Assembly: GCA_002354095.1 (NCBI GenBank)
Contig: DEKX01000030.1
Span: forward strand, 353-64,352
Source: Prevotella sp. UBA2711
Lineage (GTDB): Bacteria > Bacteroidota > Bacteroidia > Bacteroidales > Bacteroidaceae
DNA: 64,000 nt
Direction: 5' to 3'
Shown here: positions 39,739 to 46,741 of the stretch, piece by piece
Numbering within the stretch: the stretch's first letter is position 1
How the letters are laid out: every line of letters begins with the position of its first letter
Position numbers and translations under genes: made by a program
Notes under the pieces: generated by a model
What the model saw: only the letters and a program-made list of their open reading frames with translations
Told to the model about the DNA's origin: nothing
The model's database searches: none

Positions 39739-41229
39739 ATGGAATCAAAATTAGTTATTTACAATACACTGACTCGTCAGAAAGAGCGTTTCGAACCCAT
39801 CAACGCCCCTCATGTGGGTATGTATGTCTGTGGCCCTACCGTTTATGGCGATCCACATCTGGGACACGCCCGTCCTGCTATCACCTTCGATTTGGTGTTC
39901 CGCTATTTGAAACACTTGGGTTATAAGGTGCGCTATGTGCGTAACATTACGGATGTAGGCCATTTGGAGCACGATGCGGATGAGGGTGAGGACAAGATAG
40001 CCAAGAAGGCTCGTCTTGAGCAGTTGGAACCTATGGAGATAGCCCAGTACTACACCAATCGCTATCATCAGGCAATGGACGCGCTGAATGTGCTGCCTCC
40101 CTCTATCGAACCACATGCTACGGGACACATCATTGAACAGCAGCAACTCGTGGAACAGATTATAAAAAATGGTTTTGCCTACGAGTCGAATGGTTCTATC
40201 TACTTTGATATTGAAGCCTACAATAAGAAGTTCCATTATGGCATTCTTTCCGGCCGTTCACTGGAAAACATCAAGGACGAGAGTCGCGAACTGGCTGGAG
40301 TAGGCGAGAAACATAACCAAGCCGACTTTGCCCTTTGGAAGAAAGCAGCACCAGAACACATCATGCGTTGGCCTTCGCCTTGGAGCGACGGTTTCCCTGG
40401 CTGGCACTGTGAGTGCACAGCAATGGGGCGCAAATACTTAGGCGAGACATTCGATATTCACGGAGGTGGAATGGACTTGATATTCCCACATCACGAGTGT
40501 GAGATTGCACAGGCATACGCTTCCAATGGCAAACCTGCCGTCAAGTACTGGATGCACAACAACATGCTGACCATCAACGGACAGAAGATGGGTAAGTCGT
40601 ACAACAACTTCATCACCTTGGAGCAGTTCTTTACCGGCGACCATTCTCTGCTGGAGAAAGCCTACTCAGCCATGACTATCCGCTTCTTCGTGCTCTCTGC
40701 CCACTATCGTGGTACTGTTGACTTCTCGAACGAAGCACTGCAGGCAGCCGAGAAGGGACTGGAGAAGTTGTTGAATGCCATCAGCGACTTGGAGCGCATA
40801 CAGGCTTCCGACAAATGTGATGCCGAGACAGAGAAAATTGTGAAGAGTCTGCGTCAGAAGTGTTATGATGCCATGAACGACGACTTTGCTACCCCACAGG
40901 TCATCAGTTGTCTGTTCGAGGCTTGCACAGTCATTAATAAACTCGTTGACCACAAGGCTACCATCTGTGCCGATTGTCTGAAGGAACTTTCAGAAACCAT
41001 GCACCTTTTTGCCTTCGACATCTTGGGATTGAAGGAAGAAAAGGGTGACAATAGCAGTGCTCGCGAAGAAGCCTTTGGCAAAGTGGTGGATATGGTACTC
41101 GACCTGCGTGCCAAAGCCAAGGCAGATAAAGACTGGGCGACATCCGACAAGATTCGTGATGAGTTGGCAGCTGCCGGTTTTGAAGTGAAAGACACCAAGG
41201 ACGGTGTGACGTGGCGATTGAATAAATAA
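39739..41229 (+). CDS. cysS: Cysteinyl-tRNA synthetase
   Basis: 496 residues. Class I synthetase: zinc ligand Cys and the HIGH-type motif in CGPTVYGDPHLGHARP, additional zinc ligands in GWHCECTAMGRKYLG and HHECEIAQA, and the KMSKS-type loop KMGKSYNNFITL. An anticodon-binding alpha-bundle and C-terminal DALR-like region complete it. It charges tRNA-Cys in the cytoplasm. Length is normal. It is followed by a rho-independent terminator. Confidence 0.97.
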   Translation: MESKLVIYNTLTRQKERFEPINAPHVGMYVCGPTVYGDPHLGHARPAITFDLVFRYLKHLGYKVRYVRNITDVGHLEHDADEGEDKIAKKARLEQLEPMEIAQYYTNRYHQAMDALNVLPPSIEPHATGHIIEQQQLVEQIIKNGFAYESNGSIYFDIEAYNKKFHYGILSGRSLENIKDESRELAGVGEKHNQADFALWKKAAPEHIMRWPSPWSDGFPGWHCECTAMGRKYLGETFDIHGGGMDLIFPHHECEIAQAYASNGKPAVKYWMHNNMLTINGQKMGKSYNNFITLEQFFTGDHSLLEKAYSAMTIRFFVLSAHYRGTVDFSNEALQAAEKGLEKLLNAISDLERIQASDKCDAETEKIVKSLRQKCYDAMNDDFATPQVISCLFEACTVINKLVDHKATICADCLKELSETMHLFAFDILGLKEEKGDNSSAREEAFGKVVDMVLDLRAKAKADKDWATSDKIRDELAAAGFEVKDTKDGVTWRLNK

Positions 41230-41241
41230 GCTTTATAAAAG

Positions 41242-41270
41242 CCGAAGCTCCTCTGAAGCTTCGGTTTTTT
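41242..41270 (+). terminator. cysS terminator
   Basis: CCGAAGC (41242-41248) pairs with GCTTCGG (41258-41264), followed by TTTTTT (41265-41270). The T tract touches the stop codon of the convergent peptidase gene. Confidence 0.88.
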
Positions 41271-42099
41271 ATTGTCCCTCAAACGCCTCGTGTGTCATAT
41301 AGACGGCTACGGTTTTATCACGAAGGTACTCGGCTGACATATACATCAGTCCTCCGTAAGGATTATTCGTACCCCACGAATTCTTCATGGTGAAGAAAAG
41401 ACGCTTGTGGGGATTACGGGCAATTCCTACAATCGCCATACAATGATTGTCGGTGGGAGCCGAATCCCAATGACCGTCAGCTATCCCTTCTTCGAAAGAG
41501 AACCCATATTCATCCGTATCGCCTTCCCAACAGACAGCATGACGGTTTCTGATGGCACGTTCTACACGGGCCAACAAGGAATCCTTAGGAATATTCCAAA
41601 AACGATTGCGCTCCCAGTTGTCTGGCAAGTCAAGCACTACGTATTGATTGTAGGGATAGTTCTCGTTAGAAGTTACGGCAATGTATTCATCTGGTGCACA
41701 CACGCTATGAGCAAATTCCTGGGGAGTATAGCGCGCACCCAGCATAAATACCCATCGCGTCTGTGGCAATTTGTGATAAGAGGAATCAGGATATGCATCA
41801 TAACTGACGATGCCGTGCTTCCCTATTATATTTAATAAGGTGGAACCCATAGCCCTGAGGTTACGCTTTTTCACCACTCTCTCGATGTAAGCTGTAGAGA
41901 GATGCACAGAGTCGCCTCGCAGGATATGCTCCGTTTCGATGGTAGAGAGCATGGCATATGCCCAACAATACTGCGTGTTTGCCTGATCCTTAATCGGTGT
42001 CATAGGCAGACGCACTTCGTCTGTAAACACCACAGCCGGTCGTTTCTGACAAGCAGTAAAGCCCAATATCAAGAGTAAATATAATAATTTCCTTATCAT
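41269..42099 (-). CDS. Papain-like C1 cysteine peptidase lipoprotein
   Basis: 276 residues. Lipobox LGFTAC (Cys17). The C1 catalytic set is visible: oxyanion Gln and nucleophile Cys in PIKDQANTQYCWAYAMLSTI, His in DNHCMAIVGIARN, and Asn in FFTMKNSWGTNNPYGG. The pattern resembles the bleomycin hydrolase/aminopeptidase C group, which is usually longer and cytoplasmic; this one is exported and lipid-anchored, probably in the periplasm or outer membrane. It may process peptides. It converges on cysS. Confidence 0.87.
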   Translation of the reverse strand: MIRKLLYLLLILGFTACQKRPAVVFTDEVRLPMTPIKDQANTQYCWAYAMLSTIETEHILRGDSVHLSTAYIERVVKKRNLRAMGSTLLNIIGKHGIVSYDAYPDSSYHKLPQTRWVFMLGARYTPQEFAHSVCAPDEYIAVTSNENYPYNQYVVLDLPDNWERNRFWNIPKDSLLARVERAIRNRHAVCWEGDTDEYGFSFEEGIADGHWDSAPTDNHCMAIVGIARNPHKRLFFTMKNSWGTNNPYGGLMYMSAEYLRDKTVAVYMTHEAFEGQ

Positions 42100-42116
42100 G
42101 CTGCTGATTTACAAAG

Positions 42117-42146
42117 AAGTGCTGCAGGAAAAATACTGCAGCACTT
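42117..42146. terminator. Perfect 11-bp hairpin between tRNA-Leu and the peptidase gene
   Basis: AAGTGCTGCAG (42117-42127) and CTGCAGCACTT (42136-42146) pair perfectly with an 8-nt loop. It lies 19 bp past the tRNA 3' end in the leftward direction and probably terminates or shapes its transcript; the T tract (CTTTGT) is weak. Confidence 0.6.
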
Positions 42147-42165
42147 ATCGATTTTTGAACCTTAG

Positions 42166-42247
42166 TACCCAGACCCGGGCTCGAACCGGGATGGGTTGCC
42201 CCACTGGTGTTTGAGACCAGCGCGTCTACCGATTCCGCCATCTGGGC
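42166..42247 (-). tRNA. tRNA-Leu (CAA)
   Basis: Leftward cloverleaf: acceptor GCCCAGA pairs with TCTGGGT (one G-U); D-arm GCGGAATCGGTAGACGC; anticodon stem-loop TGGT-CTCAAAC-ACCA gives anticodon CAA; a short variable arm; T-arm with GGTTCGAGCCC. CCA is not encoded. The discriminator is A, as required for leucine. It reads UUG codons. Confidence 0.95.
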
Positions 42248-42341
42248 TCAAAAATTCGGCTGCAAAGATACGAATAAAAATTGAGAAACAATAACTGAAC
42301 CATGAAAATTTTTATTTTTTCTTTATTTTCTTGTCTTTTCT

Positions 42342-42372
42342 TTGGACATATCAGGAATTATTCGTATCTTCG
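42342..42372 (+). promoter_or_regulatory. manC promoter
   Basis: TTTG 42342-42345 and TATCTTCG 42365-42372 (one mismatch to the -7 consensus) have 19-bp spacing, 30 bp before the ATG. Confidence 0.6.
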
Positions 42373-42401
42373 TAGCACAATTCTGAACTATATCTAATCT
42401 T

Positions 42402-43508
42402 ATGAAAATTAACGAAAGTAGCTATTGTATTATTCTGGCAGGCGGAAGAGGAAGACGCCTATGGCCATGTAGTAGAGATGAGAAGCCCAAACAATTTATT
42501 GACTTCTTTGGAACTGGACGTACTCAACTGCAACAGACATTCGACCGTTTTGCAAAGATACTACCTAAGCAGAACGTGTTCATTTGCACCAATAAGGAAT
42601 ATGCTCCTATTGTAAGGGAGCAACTTCCTGACCTCCATGAGGAGAACCTGATGATAGAACCCGTCAATCGCGGTACGGCTCCCAGTGTAGCATGGGCCAA
42701 CATGCGGGTGTGCAGAAGGAATCCTGATGCCAGCGTCATCATCACCCCAAGCGACCAGCTGGTGCTCAACGAAGACTTGTTCTATCAGAATCTGGAAGAG
42801 GCTTTCTATTTCGTATCGCACCACGACAATATACTGACGTTAGGGGTGCAGCCCACCCGTCCAGAGCCTGGTTATGGTTATATCCAGAAGGGCGACATCA
42901 TCATACCTGAAGTGGCTAAGATTGCTAAGATTTCTACCGTGCAGTCGTTTGTCGAGAAACCTGAACGTGACTTCGCGCAAATGTTTATGAACAGTGGGGA
43001 GTTCCTTTGGAATACGGGTATCATATTAAGTAAAGCCCAATTCCTGAACCATTGTTTCCGCCAGCTGTTCCCTGAAGTGCTGAACCGCTTCGATAACAGC
43101 CGTCTGGACATCACCATCGAGGAGGAGATGGCTTTTGTCAACGAGAATTATCCTTCTTATCCTAACCTGTCCATCGACCAAGGTGTGCTGGAACATATAG
43201 AGAATGTGTGTGTCATGAACTGCGACTTTGGATGGGCAGACCTGGGGACGTGGCATGCTCTATACGAATACATGAGTCGTGGCGAAGGCGATAATGTGGT
43301 GGTTGACTCAGAGGTCATCTTGGAGGACTGCACTAACAATGTTATCAAACTGCCTAAGGGCAGATTGGGCGTCATCAACGGATTGGACGGCTATATCGTG
43401 GCAGAAAGTGACAATGTGTTGCTGATATGCAAGAAAGGCGACTCGTCGGCGCTTGTTCGGAAATATGTGAACGAAGTACAGATAAAATATGGGGACGAGT
43501 ATATTTAG
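42402..43508 (+). CDS. manC: Mannose-1-phosphate guanylyltransferase
   Basis: 368 residues. Nucleotidyltransferase start IILAGGRGRRLWPCSRDEKP-KQF with the GGxGxRLWPxSR-x-KPKQF signature, then MIEPVNRGTAPSVAWA, IITPSDQLV (metal-binding Asp) and FVEKPERDFA. It forms GDP-mannose from mannose-1-phosphate and GTP. It lacks the C-terminal phosphomannose isomerase domain, so it is the single-function form. GDP-mannose would supply surface glycans and GDP-fucose for the GT11 enzyme. Confidence 0.93.
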   Translation: MKINESSYCIILAGGRGRRLWPCSRDEKPKQFIDFFGTGRTQLQQTFDRFAKILPKQNVFICTNKEYAPIVREQLPDLHEENLMIEPVNRGTAPSVAWANMRVCRRNPDASVIITPSDQLVLNEDLFYQNLEEAFYFVSHHDNILTLGVQPTRPEPGYGYIQKGDIIIPEVAKIAKISTVQSFVEKPERDFAQMFMNSGEFLWNTGIILSKAQFLNHCFRQLFPEVLNRFDNSRLDITIEEEMAFVNENYPSYPNLSIDQGVLEHIENVCVMNCDFGWADLGTWHALYEYMSRGEGDNVVVDSEVILEDCTNNVIKLPKGRLGVINGLDGYIVAESDNVLLICKKGDSSALVRKYVNEVQIKYGDEYI

Positions 43509-43520
43509 TTGAAAGTAAAC

Positions 43521-43554
43521 AAAAGGCGCTTGAGTGATTACTCAAACGCCTTTT
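43521..43554. terminator. Bidirectional terminator between manC and the HIT gene
   Basis: AAAAGGCGCTTGAGT (43521-43535) pairs with ACTCAAACGCCTTTT (43540-43554). The HIT stop codon at 43538-43540 lies in the loop region and its last codons form the stem, so one hairpin serves both genes. Confidence 0.87.
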
Positions 43555-43930
43555 GTATTTTTGCTGCTATTTCCTTGAACTCCTCTTCCGAGAGTTTCAG
43601 TTTCTCTTTGCGGAAGTCTGCATCAGCCTCGCTCTGCATGGGGATGAGATGGATATGTGCATGAGCCACTTCCAATCCCAACACCACTTGTGCTACCTTG
43701 CGACATGGGAAAGCTTTCTTGATAGCAATCGCCACACGCTTGGCAAACTGTTGATAGCGTGCCAATTCATCATCCTCCATATCGAAGAAATAATCTACTT
43801 CACGACGCGGAATCACCAATGTGTGTCCCTTCACCAATGGGTTGATATCCAGAAAGGCATAGAACTCGTCGTTTTCCGCACACTTATAACTGGGTATCTC
43901 GCCTGCTGCAATCTTTGAAAAAATATCCAT
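43538..43930 (-). CDS. HIT-family nucleotide hydrolase
   Basis: 130 residues. The histidine triad is in EVAHAHIHLIPMQ; the start is MDIFSKIAAGEIPSYKCAEN and the substrate loop is LDINPLVKGHTLVIPRREVD. These proteins hydrolyse nucleoside phosphoramidates or similar AMP derivatives. The gene follows greA by 2 bp and is likely its operon partner, an arrangement common in Bacteroidota. Confidence 0.93.
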   Translation of the reverse strand: MDIFSKIAAGEIPSYKCAENDEFYAFLDINPLVKGHTLVIPRREVDYFFDMEDDELARYQQFAKRVAIAIKKAFPCRKVAQVVLGLEVAHAHIHLIPMQSEADADFRKEKLKLSEEEFKEIAAKIQKAFE

Positions 43931-43932
43931 AA

Positions 43933-44400
43933 CTATGCAATTGAAATGTTCTCGATACGAAGTTTGATGGTGCCGCGTGGTATTTTGATTTCCACCTCGT
44001 CACCCACCTTCTTACCCAACAGTCCTTGAGCAATAGGAGTCTTGATAGAAATCTTGCCGGCACGGAGGTCAGCTTCATTCTCACTGACAATGGTGTACGA
44101 CATCTTGCTCTTGGTGGTCAGGTTGGTCATCTCCACCTTCGTCAGAATCTGCACAGTATCCGTACTCAGACGGGAAGTGTCAACAACCTTCGCCTCAGAG
44201 ATCGTCACCTTCAGACGGTTAATCTTATCCTCCAAGTGAGCCTGCGCTTCTTTAGCAGCATCATACTCAGAATTTTCACTGAGGTCGCCTTTCTCACGAG
44301 CCTCTGCAATAGCAGCGGAAGCCTTAGGGCGTTCCACGCTTTCCAATCGTTGTAATTCGGCTATCAACTTATCGTAGCCTTCTTGTGACATATAAGCCAT
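43933..44400 (-). CDS. greA: Transcription elongation factor GreA
   Basis: 155 residues. It begins MAYMSQEGYDKLIAELQRLE, the N-terminal coiled coil that enters the RNA polymerase channel (with the acidic tip region AREKGDLSENSEYDAAKEAQ). The C-terminal FKBP-like domain contains SPIAQGLLG-type IKTPIAQGLLGKKVGDEVEI. It rescues backtracked polymerase by stimulating transcript cleavage. Promoter at 44509-44540. Full length. Confidence 0.96.
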   Translation of the reverse strand: MAYMSQEGYDKLIAELQRLESVERPKASAAIAEAREKGDLSENSEYDAAKEAQAHLEDKINRLKVTISEAKVVDTSRLSTDTVQILTKVEMTNLTTKSKMSYTIVSENEADLRAGKISIKTPIAQGLLGKKVGDEVEIKIPRGTIKLRIENISIA

Positions 44401-44508
44401 ACTTATTTACTTTTTAATATTTACTTTTTCTCTGGATATGCAAAAAATAAAGAATCCCGACGCGATCATGTCGAAATCCCTGCTTGCTATCGTGTATAGT
44501 TATCGGTG

Positions 44509-44540
44509 CAAAGGTAGGAATTAATTTGCAAACAACCAAA
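44509..44540 (-). promoter_or_regulatory. greA promoter
   Basis: Leftward TTTG (44537-44540) and TACCTTTG (44509-44516) are 20 bp apart, giving a leader of about 100 nt before ATG 44400. Confidence 0.6.
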
Positions 44541-44620
44541 TATTTTTGCCGAAATTAATGTATTTTGATTGATATATATCAAGAAAGTGTGCGTACACAA
44601 TTATTTTCCTTGCTCAGAAC

Positions 44621-44721
44621 TTGCAGATTTTCTGGATGTTTGTATCTTTGCAATGTGTTTTTCATAGTATTAGATTTAAGGTTAACAAAGATTAGGAACT
44701 CAGCGGAGTTCCATTTTTTTT
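44621..44721 (+). ncRNA. Candidate small RNA with its own promoter and terminator
   Basis: A near-ideal promoter (TTG 44621-44623, 19 bp, TATCTTTG 44643-44650) has no gene behind it. About 45 bp further comes a rho-independent terminator: GGAACTC (44695-44701), loop AGCG, GAGTTCC (44706-44712), A and eight T. The transcript would run from about 44656 to 44721, roughly 65 nt. The only frame inside is ATG 44653 with four codons. The terminator overlaps the 3' end of the convergent PAP2 gene, so the RNA would be antisense to its last codons. No known RNA family recognised. Confidence 0.6.
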
Positions 44722-45623
44722 GCCCTAAAGCGAAGCACCACATAGATGATGACGCCTGAAATTAGTCCTGCAAAGACATCGATGGCGTAGTGGGCATAGA
44801 TATATACGGTTGCAAAACACATGAGCACATAAAAAGGCAACATGGAGAAAACGAGTCGCTTGCTGCGAGTTTGGCAAGCCAATAGCATCATGACGGTTGT
44901 CACTCCCACATGACTGCTGGGGAAGGCGGCTGTGGGGCGCTCACCGGCATTGTGGGTAATTTCCAGCAAATGATAAAAGAATCCGTCGCTCCATCCTGGA
45001 GATGCCATCCTTTCACTATGTGTCAGGAAGAAGTCGCCTATGCTGGGGAATATACCTGCTGCTATCTTTTCCACACCAACGGCAAGATAATAGAACTGCG
45101 GTCCTGTGACAGGCAGGAGGACAAAAATCACATAATAGATGTAAAAGGAAGATATCAATATATAAGCCGCCCTGTCGAACGACCGATAGCGGAAGAAAAA
45201 GTAGTAGAGTAGAATCACTACCATCAGTGGGAAGTAACTGACATACCCCAGGCACATCAATTCCGAGAACCATTCCCAAGGACATTTCTGCGAGAAGAGC
45301 AGAGACGGCTGACAATGGAATAGTTTTTGCTCAAACCCTGCAAAGATATGGTCGAGATTAGGCAGTACCCGGTTCAGTTCGTAGGTATCAGGATAAAACC
45401 ACGACAGCGTTAGCATCAGCCCTGCAATACGCAGAAAATGAGTCAGTCGGCAGGGACGCCATTGGTAAACAGCCCACATGACCGCCATCAACAGTAACGT
45501 CTGGCCTCGCGTGATAAGCATCTGCAGGGGATTGACAAGAGAGTCCCACCAACAAATCATCAGCAACACGGTGAAAGCCATATAGGTAAGAATCACCCAT
45601 TCAACAGGCCAAATCTTCTTCAT
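44700..45623 (-). CDS. PAP2-superfamily membrane phosphatase / Aur1-like phosphotransferase
   Basis: 307 residues from ATG 45623, which overlaps the epimerase stop as ATGA. About seven membrane segments. The PAP2 catalytic motifs appear late: GERPTAAFPSSHVG (motif 2, SSH) and YAHYAIDVFAG (motif 3, HxxxD). The long N-terminal membrane part and LPVTGPQFYYL are like the Aur1/inositol-phosphoryl-ceramide-synthase branch rather than simple PgpB. Bacteroidota make sphingolipids, and an epimerase-like ceramide reductase is known in that pathway, so this pair may add a phospho-head-group to ceramide. That role is inference. Confidence 0.78.
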   Translation of the reverse strand: MKKIWPVEWVILTYMAFTVLLMICWWDSLVNPLQMLITRGQTLLLMAVMWAVYQWRPCRLTHFLRIAGLMLTLSWFYPDTYELNRVLPNLDHIFAGFEQKLFHCQPSLLFSQKCPWEWFSELMCLGYVSYFPLMVVILLYYFFFRYRSFDRAAYILISSFYIYYVIFVLLPVTGPQFYYLAVGVEKIAAGIFPSIGDFFLTHSERMASPGWSDGFFYHLLEITHNAGERPTAAFPSSHVGVTTVMMLLACQTRSKRLVFSMLPFYVLMCFATVYIYAHYAIDVFAGLISGVIIYVVLRFRAKKMELR

Positions 45624-46657
45624 AACCATTTGTTTTCTTGATACCACTCAATGCTACGACGCACGCCTTCAGCCAGTTTTACTTTCGGTTCGAATCCCAG
45701 TTCCATGCGAGCCGGAGTGATGTCGCACCGCCAGTTGCGCTGACGCAGAATATTAAATTTATCGTTGTTCAGTACCGACATCTTACCTGTCAATCTGCCC
45801 CACCAGTCACCACACCAGGTGATGATGCGCAATAGCCAGATGGGGGCTTTGATGCGAATCCACCAAGGGCGTCCCAGTGCCTCATGAACCAAATCACTGA
45901 ATTCCGACGATTGGTACACCTCGCCATCCGAAAGGAAATAGGCCCTGCCCGTTTCTCCTTTTTCCAAAGCCAGAAAGACTGCCTCTACCACATCAGTGAC
46001 ATAGACGAAGGTAATATCCTGACGCTGGAATCCGACGGCAAAATCGGTGTGTTTCTTGATACTCTGTATTTGGGTGAAATAGTCGCGCTCACGAGGTCCA
46101 TAAACTCCTGTGGGACGCAGGACGATGTAGGGGAAAGTTGAAAGGCTACGGGTAGGCGAGCTCTGCTCGGGAATGAGTTGAGAGTTGAGCGTTGAAAGGT
46201 ATTGCTCTGCTGCCAACTTGCTCTTGCCATAGGCGGTATTGGGCTTTGCCTCGTCAGTCTCACGGATTTCCTCGTAGGGCTGTTGCTCGCGGATAGCCCC
46301 CATGATGCTCAGGCTGCTGATAAAGACAAAACGCTTCAGCGGCATCTGCAATGAGACGAGGGCATTCACCAGATTCTTGGTTCCTTCGGTATTGATACGG
46401 AAGAAATCCTGTTTGTGCAGACACTTCGTCGCACCGGCTGCATGAACCACATAGTCGAACGCCATTCCCTTCAGTTGCGCCTCCAACACCTCCTGCGACG
46501 AGAGGTCCAATTCTATGAAGTGAATCCGGTCATCCTGCAAATACTTTCTGGAACTTGAACGCCGCACGGCTGCCCAGGTTTCAAAACCTCGGCGGAGCGC
46601 TTCCTCCACGATGAAAGAGCCTATAAAACCACTGGCTCCTGTTATTAAAATCTTCAT
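45620..46657 (-). CDS. NAD-dependent epimerase/dehydratase family protein
   Basis: 345 residues. Extended SDR: GASGFIGSFIVEEAL (NAD-binding), VVHAAGATKCLHKQDFFRIN, catalytic Ser in FISSLSIMG and YxxxK in TAYGKSKLAAEQYL. The C-terminal end WWGRLTGKMSVLNNDKFNIL, RQRNWRCDI is a family trait of Bacteroidota proteins related to the ceramide reductase CerR; a nucleotide-sugar role remains possible. Between YLSTLNSQLIPEQSS and YIVLRPTGVYG the protein carries a repeat-derived segment (46136-46198, heptamers GAGTTGA) of about 20 residues absent from typical relatives. Coupled to the PAP2 gene. Confidence 0.8.
   Translation of the reverse strand: MKILITGASGFIGSFIVEEALRRGFETWAAVRRSSSRKYLQDDRIHFIELDLSSQEVLEAQLKGMAFDYVVHAAGATKCLHKQDFFRINTEGTKNLVNALVSLQMPLKRFVFISSLSIMGAIREQQPYEEIRETDEAKPNTAYGKSKLAAEQYLSTLNSQLIPEQSSPTRSLSTFPYIVLRPTGVYGPRERDYFTQIQSIKKHTDFAVGFQRQDITFVYVTDVVEAVFLALEKGETGRAYFLSDGEVYQSSEFSDLVHEALGRPWWIRIKAPIWLLRIITWCGDWWGRLTGKMSVLNNDKFNILRQRNWRCDITPARMELGFEPKVKLAEGVRRSIEWYQENKWL
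46136..46198. repeat. Heptamer-containing insertion inside the epimerase gene
   Basis: GAGTTGA (46175-46181), GAGTTGA (46182-46188) and GCGTTGA (46189-46195) are tandem. The block is bounded by GTTGAAAG at 46136-46143 and 46191-46198, and includes a small palindrome CGAGCTCTGCTCG. It is read in frame as part of the epimerase. Confidence 0.7.
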
Positions 46658-46704
46658 TTTCGTAAAATTTGCTGCAAATATACGAATAATTCCCGATTTA
46701 TTTG

Positions 46705-46712
46705 TATTTTTG
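46705..46712 (+). promoter_or_regulatory. rnr -7 box TATTTTTG
   Basis: TATTTTTG 46705-46712 lies 30 bp before the rnr ATG. A leftward TATATTTG at 46675-46682 serves the epimerase. Neither has a clean TTTG at 19-21 bp. Confidence 0.45.
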
Positions 46713-46741
46713 TACCAAAGAAACTAAAAACGCATGATACT

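Noticed and set aside
44565..44759. Small rightward open frame between greA and the PAP2 gene
   Set aside because: It crosses a strong promoter and terminator and has no family; the small RNA explanation accounts for the signals better.
44700..45623. Undecaprenyl-pyrophosphate phosphatase
   Set aside because: The protein has a long extra membrane part and Aur1-like features; BacA/PgpB-type assignment is not supported.
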